Of a DNA stretch of 64,000 nt, positions 54,461 through 62,148 are shown piece by piece. Source of the stretch: Lethocerus indicus (Eukaryota > Arthropoda > Insecta > Hemiptera > Belostomatidae); contig JACDQD010000001.1 in the NCBI GenBank assembly GCA_019843655.1, positions 44,609,659 to 44,673,658 of the forward strand, given 5' to 3'. Position 1 is the stretch's first letter; each line of letters starts with the position of its first letter. A program made the position numbers and the translations under genes. A model generated the notes under the pieces. The model was not told the origin of the DNA, ran no database searches, and saw only the letters and a program-made list of their open reading frames with translations.

Positions 54461-55932
54461 AGGCGGGAGATAATGGTGGAGAAAAAGACAGGGACAATGA
54501 CTCCGGTGAAAGAGAAGTTAAAGAACAAAAACAGAAAAACAGATTCACAACAAGTTGAACACCTTGCGCGCGTTTAAAACTGCTCGGTTGAATAAAAATC
54601 GCTATAAATCGTCTCCGAACTGGTTCCGAGAGCGTTCCGCATTTTAATGTAGCGGCGGCCGTCTGCAACTGATATAAATACGAAACAATTTATTGCTGGA
54701 AATTTACGTACGCATTCATTTTTCTTTTACTTTCCGGCTGAAGTAAAATTTATGACTTTTTGGGTCCTAACAATACATTCTAGATATGAGTATACCGCAG
54801 TCAGTAAGCTCCGCTCTTTTAATCGGCTTTTTACTTTATTTAGTAATATTTTTACTTTTAGGAAAAATAAATATTAATAATCTGCAGAACATTAAGTAAA
54901 CGTTTCCTGAATGGCATTCAGCTTTCTTATTACCAATCCCGGGGACAACTTCGGGCCTAAATGTATACGTTTTGACGGCCTGGAAGAGAGGTTTAATAAC
55001 AAAATAATAAGAGCACCACCGTCGACTAATCTAACCAGGGTGTAGTCTAAGCCTGACTGCTCATTTATTCCCTTATCTTTTATCCTTATCCTTATAATAC
55101 AATAGGGAGATAGTTAAAGGCACGTGCCTCGGAGGTCGCGTTAATACCAACCACGACCCACCGCTATTGACAGAAAAGGTGAATTCCCTCGAACGTATCC
55201 TGTGCTCTACCTGTGCTACAGGCGTATTTATTTATTCGGAGCGCGGATACGACGTCAAAACGGCCCCGACTAATAAAATGACGAAACATATATCCCCAAA
55301 CCGGTTTCATATATGAAAAGTTATATCGATACGCGACAAGACAAACATCGTAGTCACCGCTTTGTGATCTAACCGACGGGGATAAATAAAGCTGATACTT
55401 TCCCGTACATAAACCCGAGCTTGTACCTCATATAACCGATGAAAAGTTTACGCCGAGAAAACTCCTTACTCGAGTGTAATAACTGACTGATAAAGGTGCA
55501 TAGAAAGATATTGTGAATCGAATCCGAGTTTACGAACTCCGGACGAAATTATGACACGGTGTTGCTCAAAAGAATGAGTGATTATATTCCAAACCTTCGC
55601 GGAAATCCGACCGACCGGATGGAAAGTGCCACATCCTATTAATACCTAAACGTTATTTTAGTCTATCCTGATCATAGTCTATTTATGATAACTTCCTGGC
55701 ACCTGGTTAGATGTGTGAGAGATGTCCAGGGTTGTGTTGTCTGTTATCTTCCTTAATTTTTTGTTGACGATTTTTTCCCGTTTTTGATTGTTTCTCTGTC
55801 GATATTTTATTTTATTTCCTTTTCGTGTCTGTTTTTTCGAATTTATTGCATGTATTGGTTTTGTGTTGTTTGTAGTTATTGTGTCAATTAATGACGTCTG
55901 TTAAGTACAAACGGAATAGAATTTATAAAATA

Positions 55933-55981
<49 letters not shown>

Positions 55982-56841
55982 TTATATTTATATCGATATA
56001 AGCTAGATATATGACGTTCTCAATATCGGGGTGAAGTTACGAATTATACCTATTTTATAATAGACGAACATATTTGTGGAGCACGCAGAGAAAAATATAA
56101 GATAGGTTACACTGAGTTTATGGCTTTTAGGAAGTTTCATGGCCCCCGGTTTTAAAACCCGACTCAACAGCTGTGCCAATGGAGGAAGGGAAACTGCCAT
56201 TATCGGAGCTTTGGAGTTGTGAGATGTGCCTGAAGTTTTAGTGGACCGAGTTCTCAGGCCGGAATCCGGCGAAAACGGTAAGTACCGCTTAGAGACTACC
56301 GGACGCTTTTCGAGGCGCGCTTGATTTAGAATGAAAGAGTCATCCTCATTGACTTTCCGTTTCCGCTGACCGATTCAAGTCCGGTCTCGGTGGACAGTAA
56401 ATTCTCTCGGCAATATAGCGAGCGACATCGCGCCCTGAAGCATACCGCTAGCACTGAAATGAAATTACTGTTACTAACCAACTAGCTTCATCCCTAATCG
56501 GTTAGTAGGGACATAAAGTTAACTAGCGAGAATGTCGGGAGCTGGGAATAAACGCTTGTAAAGGGCTAAATACCGAATTGAAAAAAAATTTAGCAAAAAT
56601 TTCTTCCAGTAAAGTATCGCCCGAACGAAAGATCCTGGCAAATAATCCGGTTCGGGGAGGTGTCACGATTCAAAAAAATAAATAAAAGGAACGTTTAGTA
56701 TGTTATAAAGCGAGTAGGTTTTTAACCTCAAAATCGTGAATTAAATAGTTTCGGCTCAACGCCTTATATGTATTCTGCCCGAGTTTACAATAAATATCAT
56801 TTTTTTAAATAATTACTAATATACATTTCTTGTAATTATAT

Positions 56842-56906
<65 letters not shown>

Positions 56907-59900
56907 CGGAATCCTACTGGAGTTAGCGGTCTAGAATAGAAAAGAGCATATTCCAGGCTATGGTTTCTAGGTGGTTTATCATGCAATATCCGGTCATAAT
57001 ATCATTTAACAATCAATAAACTATAAACTTTTTTTAGTTCATTCCCTCGTCTCCTCGCTTCAGTGAATGTTACGGAACATCTTGACGATCTTTCAAGCTT
57101 TTTTGAGGGACTTTTTCCTCTTGGCCTGTTCGGCAAAGTACATACCATTGTTGCGGGAATTATGGAGCGGGCGCCGGGGATATTTATAGCGCGATTTATG
57201 TTTATTGAAGTGCTAAAATAATGAAGGAACCAAACGACGGGTTCGTCCGGTGCCTTAGTGATAATGTTCAGTGTTATCAGAGGGAAAAATGAAAATATTT
57301 TGACATCCACTGATAAATTGTCCAGTAGTTCAGAAAAAATGTTCTGGAAAAATCGCATATCAGAGAAACATTGTCTAGACATTTTTCATTTGCTTCATAA
57401 TAAATATGTGCAGGGCATTACTTGCTCTATGACGGAACATTTATTGATAAGATTGCAGGTTACATATCTCCTTAAATATGGGACTTTAGTCTGGATATGA
57501 TATCCACTAGAATGCCGGTAGCACTTACCTAGGGGCTTTTTCCTCCTGACAGCAAGGTACATAGAATTATTGCGGCAATTATGGAGCGGGGCCCGGTGGG
57601 CGTCTGGGAATTGTAAAGCGCGACTTAATATTGGCCGGTGGCGCAGTGTACACAGTAGCAGGTTTCGAGTTGTTGACTGAGCCTCAAGCCAAACATTTCT
57701 GATTTACTCCACCCAATTTCTCTTAAGGACAAATCTCGGTCCAGGTTGTAATTTTTCGATCCCATATATCGATCATTTTTTTAATCCCAGATGTTTCAAA
57801 TTGTTTTTAATGCATGTACGGGATACATGCTTCTCTCTCGCGTTGTACTGTGGCGATCGGAATCGATTATGGGCTTTATTTGATCGTCTTATGGGCGTCT
57901 TATTTTTTCTTTTTAGCAAAAAATCACCCTAACGAAATTTAGCAAACTAGTTTTGATACTGGCGTTATTTTAAGGCCTTATCACAAACACGGTGCATAAC
58001 TTGTTTACGAAAATAAAAACAAAAAATATGACGATTTTTTTTTCGCCTTTTATTTTTTTGTACAATCAATTATAGCATAATTATATGTACAAGTGCTGAG
58101 TGTATGTTTCTCGGTTGAATGACTTGATAAAAGAGACCATCCAATGACGGCACTTTTCACACGTGAGCAGTTTACGGCTTCGGACCAAGTAGATTTCTAG
58201 ACCAGCGGCGTTTAAGCCGACGCGGGGGGAATAATGGATGGGTAAGAGAGGAGAGGGACTGAACGAGTGGATTGGGATGAGGAGAAAGGCGGGAGTGAAA
58301 CTTCAGGAACCGGGATTTTGCGACTTCGTCGACTCTTGGTATGTCGAGGTCATGGTCGATTGTGTGGTTAGAAACATACCAGCGAGCATTAAGGATGGTA
58401 CGAAGGACTTTCGACTAGAATCTCTGGATGCGGGCGATGTCGGATATCTTGGCGGAACCCCATAGTTCTATTCCGTAAGTCCATGTCTGTTTTAATATGG
58501 ATTTGTATATTGTCAGTTTGTTGAAAATATGGCGATAATGTTGGTTTTGTGTAATCGTGTTTTAATTGATTTCAAAGAGAGTCACTATTAAACGTCTCGT
58601 GGCAAGATTGTTACCGAATGTTTCTTAGAGTACCAAATACATATCAGAAGACCTTATCAGTTCGAAGATGTAACACGCGTAAAAATATAGCCCCAATATA
58701 GCAGTAAAATCCGCAATGATTTAGTTGCCAGCTCAATATTATCAGATTGGCTTTCTGGGATATTTGGGGCCTGAATAAGGAAATTCCGGATAAATTTGAA
58801 GAGTTTGGTGTTCGGTCATTTGAACGCACACAATTACATACAATTTTGATTTCATATATCATCTCCAGAAAGAAAGCTCAAGGTAATATGGTTAGCCGGC
58901 ACTCATGGTTTAATGCCCAAATAAAGAGAAATATATTTCAGAGCTTTCGGTAAGAATTTTATTCGAGCAGGATTCGAACCCGTCCCAACCCTTCATCCGG
59001 CCGAATCCTCAAAGGAGGATTACCTCCTTGTCCTTAATAAATGCGAACGCCGGATCCTTTCATTCTCGGCTTTCCCTTTTTCCTTTCGCTCTCAACAATC
59101 GTCCGATGCTCGAAGACTCGACAACGGCCTTTCTCCGCCCATCATCTTGATTACTCCAGACGCCCGGGCTAAAACGGCAAATGCCTCCAAGATTTCCTCG
59201 GGGGCGGCGAAGCCCTAAATTAAATTACCCCGGAGCAAGTTATAATGGCGTCACAATACATTGTTTGCCGCGCTCACGGAAGTAATAATAAAATCGCATC
59301 GGGGTTCTACCGCGACATACGGCGATAAACTTTTTTCAATAAATTTTGTATCAACAGGAAAACGTTTATACACAACACCAGATAGGTTTCCTGTCATATA
59401 TTTGGTAATCAGAACCTAATAGTTGTGACCAGTTTTGTGATCAAATATATATTTGATCGATAATCCCACAAAATCCGATTAACAAACTCTTTCCCAACTC
59501 AAATAAGACAAAGGGCATCCCCCAAAAACACAATAACAAGAGTCATATATATATAACGACAGAAACACACGAAATCTACGGTATTCCAACCCCTCACAGA
59601 TCACAAAGCAGGTATTTTAAACCTATATGTGTCTGTTGAAGATGTATTATGTGCAGTTTGATATGTCGAAAAAGGTTTTAGGAGCCCCCAGAGTCGGTAG
59701 GACATAGATATGGCGGAACAATCGAAAGGGGGTCAAAACGAAATTCCCTGCCCGTTTATCTCGCAGCTACTGGCGCTGAACAAACATTCTGTGTTGAATT
59801 AACGGAAGGATAAAAAAACAAACCGTAGCGGGACGACTCTCTGGAAGGCGTTTTGTCCGCCGGCTACAATGGGTCGGGCTCACGGTCGGCTGGGCCCCGC

Positions 59901-62122
59901 CGTATCCCTTCCAGCAATCACGACCTCTCCCCAATAACAACAAATGCTCGACAGAAACAACGCTGATTAACCCGAAAATTAAAATTTTAGTTTTTCTATA
60001 CAATCTTAGAAATAAGATTTCACGACCGCTCAATAAAATGAAATTCGCCAAAGGCGACTGTGTCGATACGAAAGGGGATCACTCCGCGCTTGATTATCGT
60101 GCGACGATTCATTTTACCGAATGCACCGGTTGAATGAAGTGCGTGCGAAAAGAATGCGAAATTTTCGCATTATTATAATTGTTTGAGCAAAGTAAATTGA
60201 AAAGCGGTATATAATAACCATAATTTTTTTTAAAACGTTGCTTATACAGCGCAATTGCTAGTTATGCGGTTCGTGATACGGAGTGAGCGGCTTATGTCTC
60301 CTATCACTATCCCTACTTACAATTAGCTTACAGACTGACATCCGTGGCATGCGGGCGGATTCGAACCGCCCGCCTCTGGGTCGCGAGCCGCGAAATATTT
60401 TAGTTTTTTCGAATATACACGGGATATCCGTACGCGAATTATTTTCGATGCATGCATGCCGGCTCACACAAGTATTAGGTCTAAATCTACTCGAATCGTC
60501 CACGATGTAGTCGGAAATGGATTTGAGCCGCTGGGGCTGCTGTATAACGATTCGTGAAATAAAATGTTAACTTACGAGGCTGACATTAAGTTGATTCAAG
60601 TTGAGGTCGGACCGGTTGCCGGTCTGGGATCCGGGGTAGCCTTCGTGTTGCTTGAAGCGGCGGCTGAACTTAATCAGATTCCTCGTTATCATCACGTTCA
60701 TGACGAGGATTAGGGCGAGGGGCAGGATCAGGGTTAGCAGGCTGTCGACAATATTGATGACTCTCATCAATTCGTCGTAGCCCTCGCGCAGGTCGCAGAT
60801 CTGTACGCCGTCGACCCATATGAGGCCGGCGGTGATAAAGGAATAGCAGTGGGATAGGAGGGCGATGCCGGCCAGTCCGCCTACTATCGCCTTCGCCCTT
60901 GTGACGGTACACATGTGTGGACGGTGCAGCGGGTACTGGATCGCGATGAAACGCTCCACGGTAAACGCCACGATCAGCCAGACACTCAGAAAGCTGCATA
61001 CGGAGCTCGCGTACACCAGACCTTGGCACCATCCGTCCCTGTTGAATACCTGCAACCGGAAATCGACACGGACTATGCATTATCACTAACCGGCTTCCGA
61101 TACGATCGTTTAGTGTTGTGGGAACAACCTCGCTGTTTCGTTAGGATAATTCCTCTGTTTGGAAACGGACTCCATTAGAAGGGGTTTTTGCCCTTTCCTT
61201 CTGGGAGCCCCCTCGTTTGATGTCCGCTACCGACGTTTCGGAACTATTACATCATCAGGGGCCGCTTCCGTTGGAGTCGAACCGACCGAACACCGTTGTC
61301 GGTTTTAAAAACACGGGAAAAATCCCGGATCGGTAGAAGGTCATACATTCTTACCGAAACATACTTTTCACAGACCACTTCGAGTTTAGAGGTAATAAGG
61401 TATGTACCTCGTTCCCAAATAATTATAGCATCGCTCATAATTAATGTACTAGATTTTAGTTATATAATATCACGATATAATATCGTGAAGTGTCAAAACC
61501 GCAACATTTTTACCGACCCGTATATTTAACAGGCCGTTTATTCTCGTTTAGAGGCAAAATAGTTTTATTCGCACACTTCTGTGAAATTTTATGTATCCCG
61601 ACAAATAGACCGTTATAAAATATGTATACACCTATAACGGAAATAGGAATCCACTATTCCACTGTCTGTGTATGGACACAGGACTGTATGCATTGCGTTC
61701 CTAAATTGTTCTTATATCGGGCGTAATTAAAGCGCTATATTTTAGTAATGTATAATATCGTGAAGTTTGAAGCCTGTAACATTTAACCGCCTCGGTAATT
61801 TGATGCCGACCTGAACGCCAACGTTGTTGTTGAGCCAGACGAGGAGGAGACTGACGAGAAAACCAAAATCGGCCATGGCCAGAGCCGCCAAGTAGTAGCT
61901 GGAACTCCTCAGCTTCAAGTGTGTGTTCAAGAAGACGACGCAGGAGAGAAAGTTGCCGACCAGCCCGAAGAAGATGATTGTCGGAATGTAGTAGGTGTGG
62001 AAGAAGTCGAGGATTTCCAAGAGGTGGTAGCAGGGGTCCTGCAGCGAGAGGTCCCCGGCTCCCAACCTCCTCCAATCTGTCAGGTTCCATGTCGTATCGT
62101 TCAGGCTGACGAATAGTTCCAT
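31748..62122 (-). CDS. Class A (rhodopsin-like) neuropeptide-type GPCR, five coding exons
   Basis: On the minus strand the exons are 62122-61811, 61049-60576, 39631-39484, 35470-35365 and 31976-31748. They join in frame for 1269 bases, 422 residues plus stop. The receptor has two N-terminal sequons (NDT at 8, NLT at 13), TM1 with GN at 56-57, TM2 with LAMAD (D85), and Cys112 and Cys189 for the usual extracellular disulfide. TM3 ends in ERF at 136-138 instead of DRY. TM5 carries P214, TM6 has NLP in place of CWxP, and TM7 has NFLLY at 387-391 in place of NPxxY. It acts at the plasma membrane. ERF plus NFxxY and the [10 protein letters not shown] and [13 protein letters not shown] blocks point to an arthropod peptide receptor of the CNMamide/FMRFamide-receptor kind; this family call is from memory. 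The gypsy element lies in intron 2. Confidence 0.88.
32277..33008. mobile_element. Fold-back element with about 228-bp inverted arms
   Basis: The left arm 32277-32504 and the right arm 32781-33008 are near-perfect inverted copies. They share, for example, TTAGCAAACTACTATTTGGT at the outer ends and ACTTGGACGGGAGCAAGCC near the loop. The 276-bp spacer has no coding frame. It holds a smaller segment (32712-32755) that is again inverted at 33067-33110, so the structure is nested. The arms contain short AGTAAACTG-like repeats. No transposase is present. It could be a fold-back or long-TIR MITE. A clear target duplication was not found. Confidence 0.85.
33527..33620 (+). repeat. Repeat family F, copy 1
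   Basis: gcccaagatggataatttac and the following GTTAAAGTAAAATT region recur at 36088-36180 with moderate divergence. The unit is noncoding. Confidence 0.6.
34563..35052. mobile_element. 490-bp inverted-repeat element with 8-bp target duplication
   Basis: The terminal inverted repeats are about 88 bp, starting GGTTGAAATGCAGAAT on the left and GGTTAAAATGCAGAAT (reversed) on the right, and both contain GGGGGCCCCCACTGA. The direct repeat GAAATCTC flanks both ends (34555-34562 and 35053-35060). An 8-bp duplication fits hAT or P-type transposition, but the termini match no family I know. No transposase is present, so it is non-autonomous. Confidence 0.85.
35365..35470 (-). CDS. GPCR exon 4: end of loop 3 and first part of TM6
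   Basis: The acceptor is cctaaatgtttcag and the donor CCCAG|gtaatt, phase 1 to phase 2. It encodes [16 protein letters not shown] followed by [18 protein letters not shown], an unmistakable TM6 with basic residues at its cytoplasmic end. It was recognised 25 kb from exon 2. A later acceptor at 35427 would join exon 2 directly in phase 0 and skip loop-3 sequence; this is a possible alternative. Confidence 0.85.
35661..35812 (+). repeat. Interspersed repeat family B, copy 2
   Basis: It matches copy 1 through tttcgtgtgtttctgtctcc, the tggtctttt region, ACTTTGGATGTTTT and the CACTGTCACTGT tail. It is the best-preserved 3' half of the family. Confidence 0.7.
36088..36180 (+). repeat. Repeat family F, copy 2
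   Basis: It corresponds to 33527-33620. Just upstream, GGGGCGCTAGTT occurs twice (35951 and 36034) with GTTAAGT words, forming a short local duplication. Confidence 0.55.
36352..36433. repeat. Compound (GT)n(AT)n microsatellite
   Basis: About 17 GT units are followed by about 24 AT units. Confidence 0.95.
36445..36545 (-). repeat. Interspersed repeat family D, reversed copy
   Basis: Its reverse complement matches 55025-55105, including AGTCTAAG-like and ATTATAAGG-like blocks and CACTCTGGTTAGATTGGTCG on the plus strand. Confidence 0.6.
37092..37233. mobile_element. Short mariner-type MITE
   Basis: The ends GGGTAGGCAACTAAGTCATTG and, inverted, TTAGGTTGGCAACTAAATAA match each other and the mariner terminus of the TTAGGTTGGCAACTAAGTAATT kind. 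It is about 140 bp with no coding interior. Confidence 0.7.
37930..38062 (+). repeat. Interspersed repeat family C, copy 2
   Basis: It shares ggagatagtacggtttggac and the gcacggcaag end with 8942-9077. Confidence 0.65.
39053..39210 (+). repeat. Repeat family E, copy 1
   Basis: ttacagttgtggcaataa with upstream TCTCCTCCATTACGCTACC-like and ACATCAATATCGCC-like stretches recurs at 44200-44380 in diverged form. Confidence 0.55.
39484..39631 (-). CDS. GPCR exon 3: Ser/His/Gln-rich intracellular loop 3
   Basis: This exon was inferred from phase. Exon 2 leaves in phase 0 but exon 4 needs phase 1 at its strong acceptor, so a linker exon is required. The minus strand here has acceptor ttctgtttag, 49 open codons plus one base, and donor ATAC|gtgagc, exactly phase 0 to 1. 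The product is low complexity ([20 protein letters not shown] near its start), as usual for a large GPCR third loop. The exon is a GC-rich island inside AT-rich intron. If the donor is not used, translation runs on for 15 codons to a TAA, which would end a receptor isoform before TM6. Confidence 0.72.
39632..45607. other. GPCR intron 2, left part
   Basis: No exon is recognised. A tRNA-like B box on the minus strand (GGTTCGATTCC) is at 40503-40513 inside a perfect T-arm-like hairpin ATCGG-TTCGATT-CCGAT. A CTGAAGA...GAAAC motif is at 43334-43357. A second copy of repeat E is at about 44200-44380. The GC-richer island 43600-43810 has an open frame on each strand but no family features. Confidence 0.5.
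45570..45607. repeat. (TA)n microsatellite, left flank of the gypsy insertion
   Basis: The TA run continues on the far side of the element at 51074-51138, so the element inserted inside one longer TA tract. Confidence 0.9.
45608..45853 (+). repeat. 5' LTR of the gypsy element
   Basis: It is 246 bp, from GGCGGTCGGAAACC to the CACTGAGAAAAATAACT end, and contains an AATAAA near 45790 (polyadenylation signal). It does not begin TG or end CA, which is unusual for this class. Confidence 0.92.
45852..45870 (+). other. Primer-binding site
   Basis: TGGTGCCGAAACCCGG directly follows the LTR. It begins TGG, complementary to the tRNA CCA end, and would pair with a tRNA ending CCGGGTTTCGGCACCA. I cannot say which isoacceptor. 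Confidence 0.8.
45967..46335 (+). pseudogene. gypsy gag, N-terminal part
   Basis: It starts at ATG 45967 ([20 protein letters not shown]). A capsid-like stretch follows, with [16 protein letters not shown] and [15 protein letters not shown], typical of gypsy Gag (charged, helical). The frame ends at 46335. Downstream gag sequence continues in other frames (about 46345-46572 and 46617-46860). The piece at 46617 has the first Cys pair of a CCHC zinc knuckle (CWEC) and a neighbouring frame has its His and last Cys, so the knuckle itself is cut by a one-base frame change. It is not functional as read. Confidence 0.85.
47262..47729 (+). pseudogene. gypsy aspartic protease region
   Basis: [18 protein letters not shown] holds the catalytic D-T-G-S of retropepsin, and [11 protein letters not shown] near the end fits the family's ILG-like second motif. 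The frame is open here but disconnected from gag. Confidence 0.85.
47716..48545 (+). pseudogene. gypsy reverse transcriptase
   Basis: This is the longest intact stretch. In order it shows [37 protein letters not shown] ([20 protein letters not shown]), and the catalytic box with YMDDIVVFS, then [12 protein letters not shown]. All are landmarks of Ty3/gypsy RT. The frame is lost just after [12 protein letters not shown], near 48540, where the RNase H domain begins. Confidence 0.95.
48543..49110 (+). pseudogene. gypsy RNase H region, split over three frames
   Basis: [18 protein letters not shown] with the first catalytic Asp, and [20 protein letters not shown], lie in one frame to about 48820. 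[12 protein letters not shown] lies in the next frame, and the end of the domain ([10 protein letters not shown]) is in a third. Two frame changes inside one domain mean it cannot be made as read. Confidence 0.88.
49440..50535 (+). pseudogene. gypsy integrase region
   Basis: A zinc-binding N-terminal part ([12 protein letters not shown] then CSVCNRV) is near 49580-49680. The catalytic core is at 49735-50154: VQMDVFFWD (first Asp), [12 protein letters not shown] (second Asp), and [18 protein letters not shown] (Glu), the D,D-35-E triad. A basic C-terminal segment with [10 protein letters not shown] and [10 protein letters not shown] is in another frame from 50213. Confidence 0.9.
50807..50828 (+). 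other. Polypurine tract
   Basis: GGGGGAGGAGTCAGAAG lies directly before the 3' LTR. It is mostly purine and would prime plus-strand synthesis. Confidence 0.75.
50829..51073 (+). repeat. 3' LTR of the gypsy element
   Basis: It is 245 bp and differs from the 5' LTR by about two to four substitutions and five short indels, several of them in homopolymers (for example TTTTT versus TTTT). Confidence 0.92.
51074..51138. repeat. (TA)n microsatellite, right flank of the gypsy insertion
   Basis: An uninterrupted TA run follows directly on the 3' LTR end. Confidence 0.95.
52118..52170. repeat. (TA)n microsatellite
   Basis: A TA run passes into a short GTGTGTGT stretch. Confidence 0.93.
53918..54010 (+). 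repeat. Interspersed repeat family B, copy 3
   Basis: It shares GTGGTCTGCGAGGGGTT, ATACCGTAGATTTCG and TGTTTCTGTCTCCTCTCGCT with copy 1. It ends just after CCTAGACCGGTTTC. Confidence 0.7.
54397..54457. repeat. (GA)n microsatellite
   Basis: About 30 GA units, with a second shorter GA-rich run at 54246-54275. Confidence 0.95.
55043..55216 (+). repeat. Interspersed repeat family D, copy 2
   Basis: It matches 14557-14712 at both ends (TGTAGTCTAAG and TATCCTGTGCTCTACCTG), with the middle more diverged. Confidence 0.65.
55938..55977. repeat. (TA)n microsatellite
   Basis: TA run of about 20 units. Confidence 0.9.
56847..56905. repeat. (TA)n microsatellite
   Basis: TA run of about 29 units following TTCTGTG. 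Confidence 0.93.
57100..57205 (+). repeat. Local repeat G, copy 1 (second copy 57525-57630)
   Basis: GACTTTTTCCTC, a TACAT...TTGCGGGAATTATGGAGCGGG block and TATAGCGCGATTTA recur about 425 bases downstream as GGCTTTTTCCTCCTGACAG, TTGCGGCAATTATGGAGCGG and TAAAGCGCGACTTA. This is a diverged direct duplication with no coding signal. Confidence 0.6.
58035..58523 (-). mobile_element. 5'-truncated Jockey-like LINE 3' end
   Basis: It has a T run (reversed tail), then the same body as 16590-17385 (for example gcagtttacggcttcggac and ATACCAGCGAGCATTAAGG). The frame is interrupted. The similarity to the copy near 17 kb stops at 58523, the truncation point. Confidence 0.8.
58685..58740. mobile_element. 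Mariner-type terminus (single end)
   Basis: AAAATCCGCAATGATTTAGTTGCCAGCTCAATA reads, reversed, as a mariner terminus (TTGAGCTGGCAACTAAATCA). The matching other end was not found, so this is a relic. Confidence 0.5.
59556..59620 (-). repeat. Interspersed repeat family B, reversed copy
   Basis: It is the reverse complement of GTGGTCTGCGAGGGGTTGG and TACCGTAGATTTCGTGTGT. The end after the CTGT is missing. Confidence 0.65.
60576..61049 (-). CDS. GPCR exon 2: TM3 to TM5 and start of intracellular loop 3
   Basis: The acceptor is tccggttgcag and the donor the perfect CTC|gtaagt, phase 0 at both ends, 158 codons. It starts [10 protein letters not shown], with the conserved disulfide Cys. TM3 ends at [14 protein letters not shown]4 follows, then a short second extracellular loop with VQICDL, then TM5 ending [18 protein letters not shown]. 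The last 20 or so residues are hydrophilic and begin the third intracellular loop. Confidence 0.93.
61050..61810. other. GPCR intron 1
   Basis: No exon. A minus-strand CTGATGA...GAAAC motif is at 61235-61258 with CGACGTTTCGG, resembling the core of a dispersed short element found in many animals. Confidence 0.6.
61811..62122 (-). CDS. GPCR exon 1: start codon, extracellular N-terminus, TM1-TM2
   Basis: The ATG is at 62122 within ccaaccATGG, a good start context. The 104 codons encode a short glycosylatable N-terminus, then TM1 from [20 protein letters not shown], then [18 protein letters not shown] in TM2. The exon ends CAG|gtcggc, phase 0. That donor is weaker than the consensus. An acceptor-like ctcatccag ends at 62149, so this exon probably starts at 62148 with a short 5' UTR and further noncoding exon(s) beyond. 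Confidence 0.9.
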
Positions 62123-62148
62123 GGTTGGAAAGCACAGCGCATTTCCTC

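Larger units (their letters stand above)
51139..60575. other. GPCR intron 2, right part
   Basis: No exon is recognised. It contains several microsatellites, copies of repeats B, D and G, a LINE 3' end, and GC-richer islands at about 51590-52080 and 58990-59300 with homeodomain-like TAATTA words. Minus-strand tRNA-like B boxes are at 54175-54185, 58970-58980 and 60357-60367. Confidence 0.5.

Noticed and set aside
54357..54668. 103-codon minus-strand frame rich in Leu and Ser
   Set aside because: It is mostly a translation of the (GA)n microsatellite.
60330..60420. Functional tRNA gene around the minus-strand B box at 60357
   Set aside because: The T arm is perfect, but no matching 5' acceptor strand or D arm lies at the right distance.
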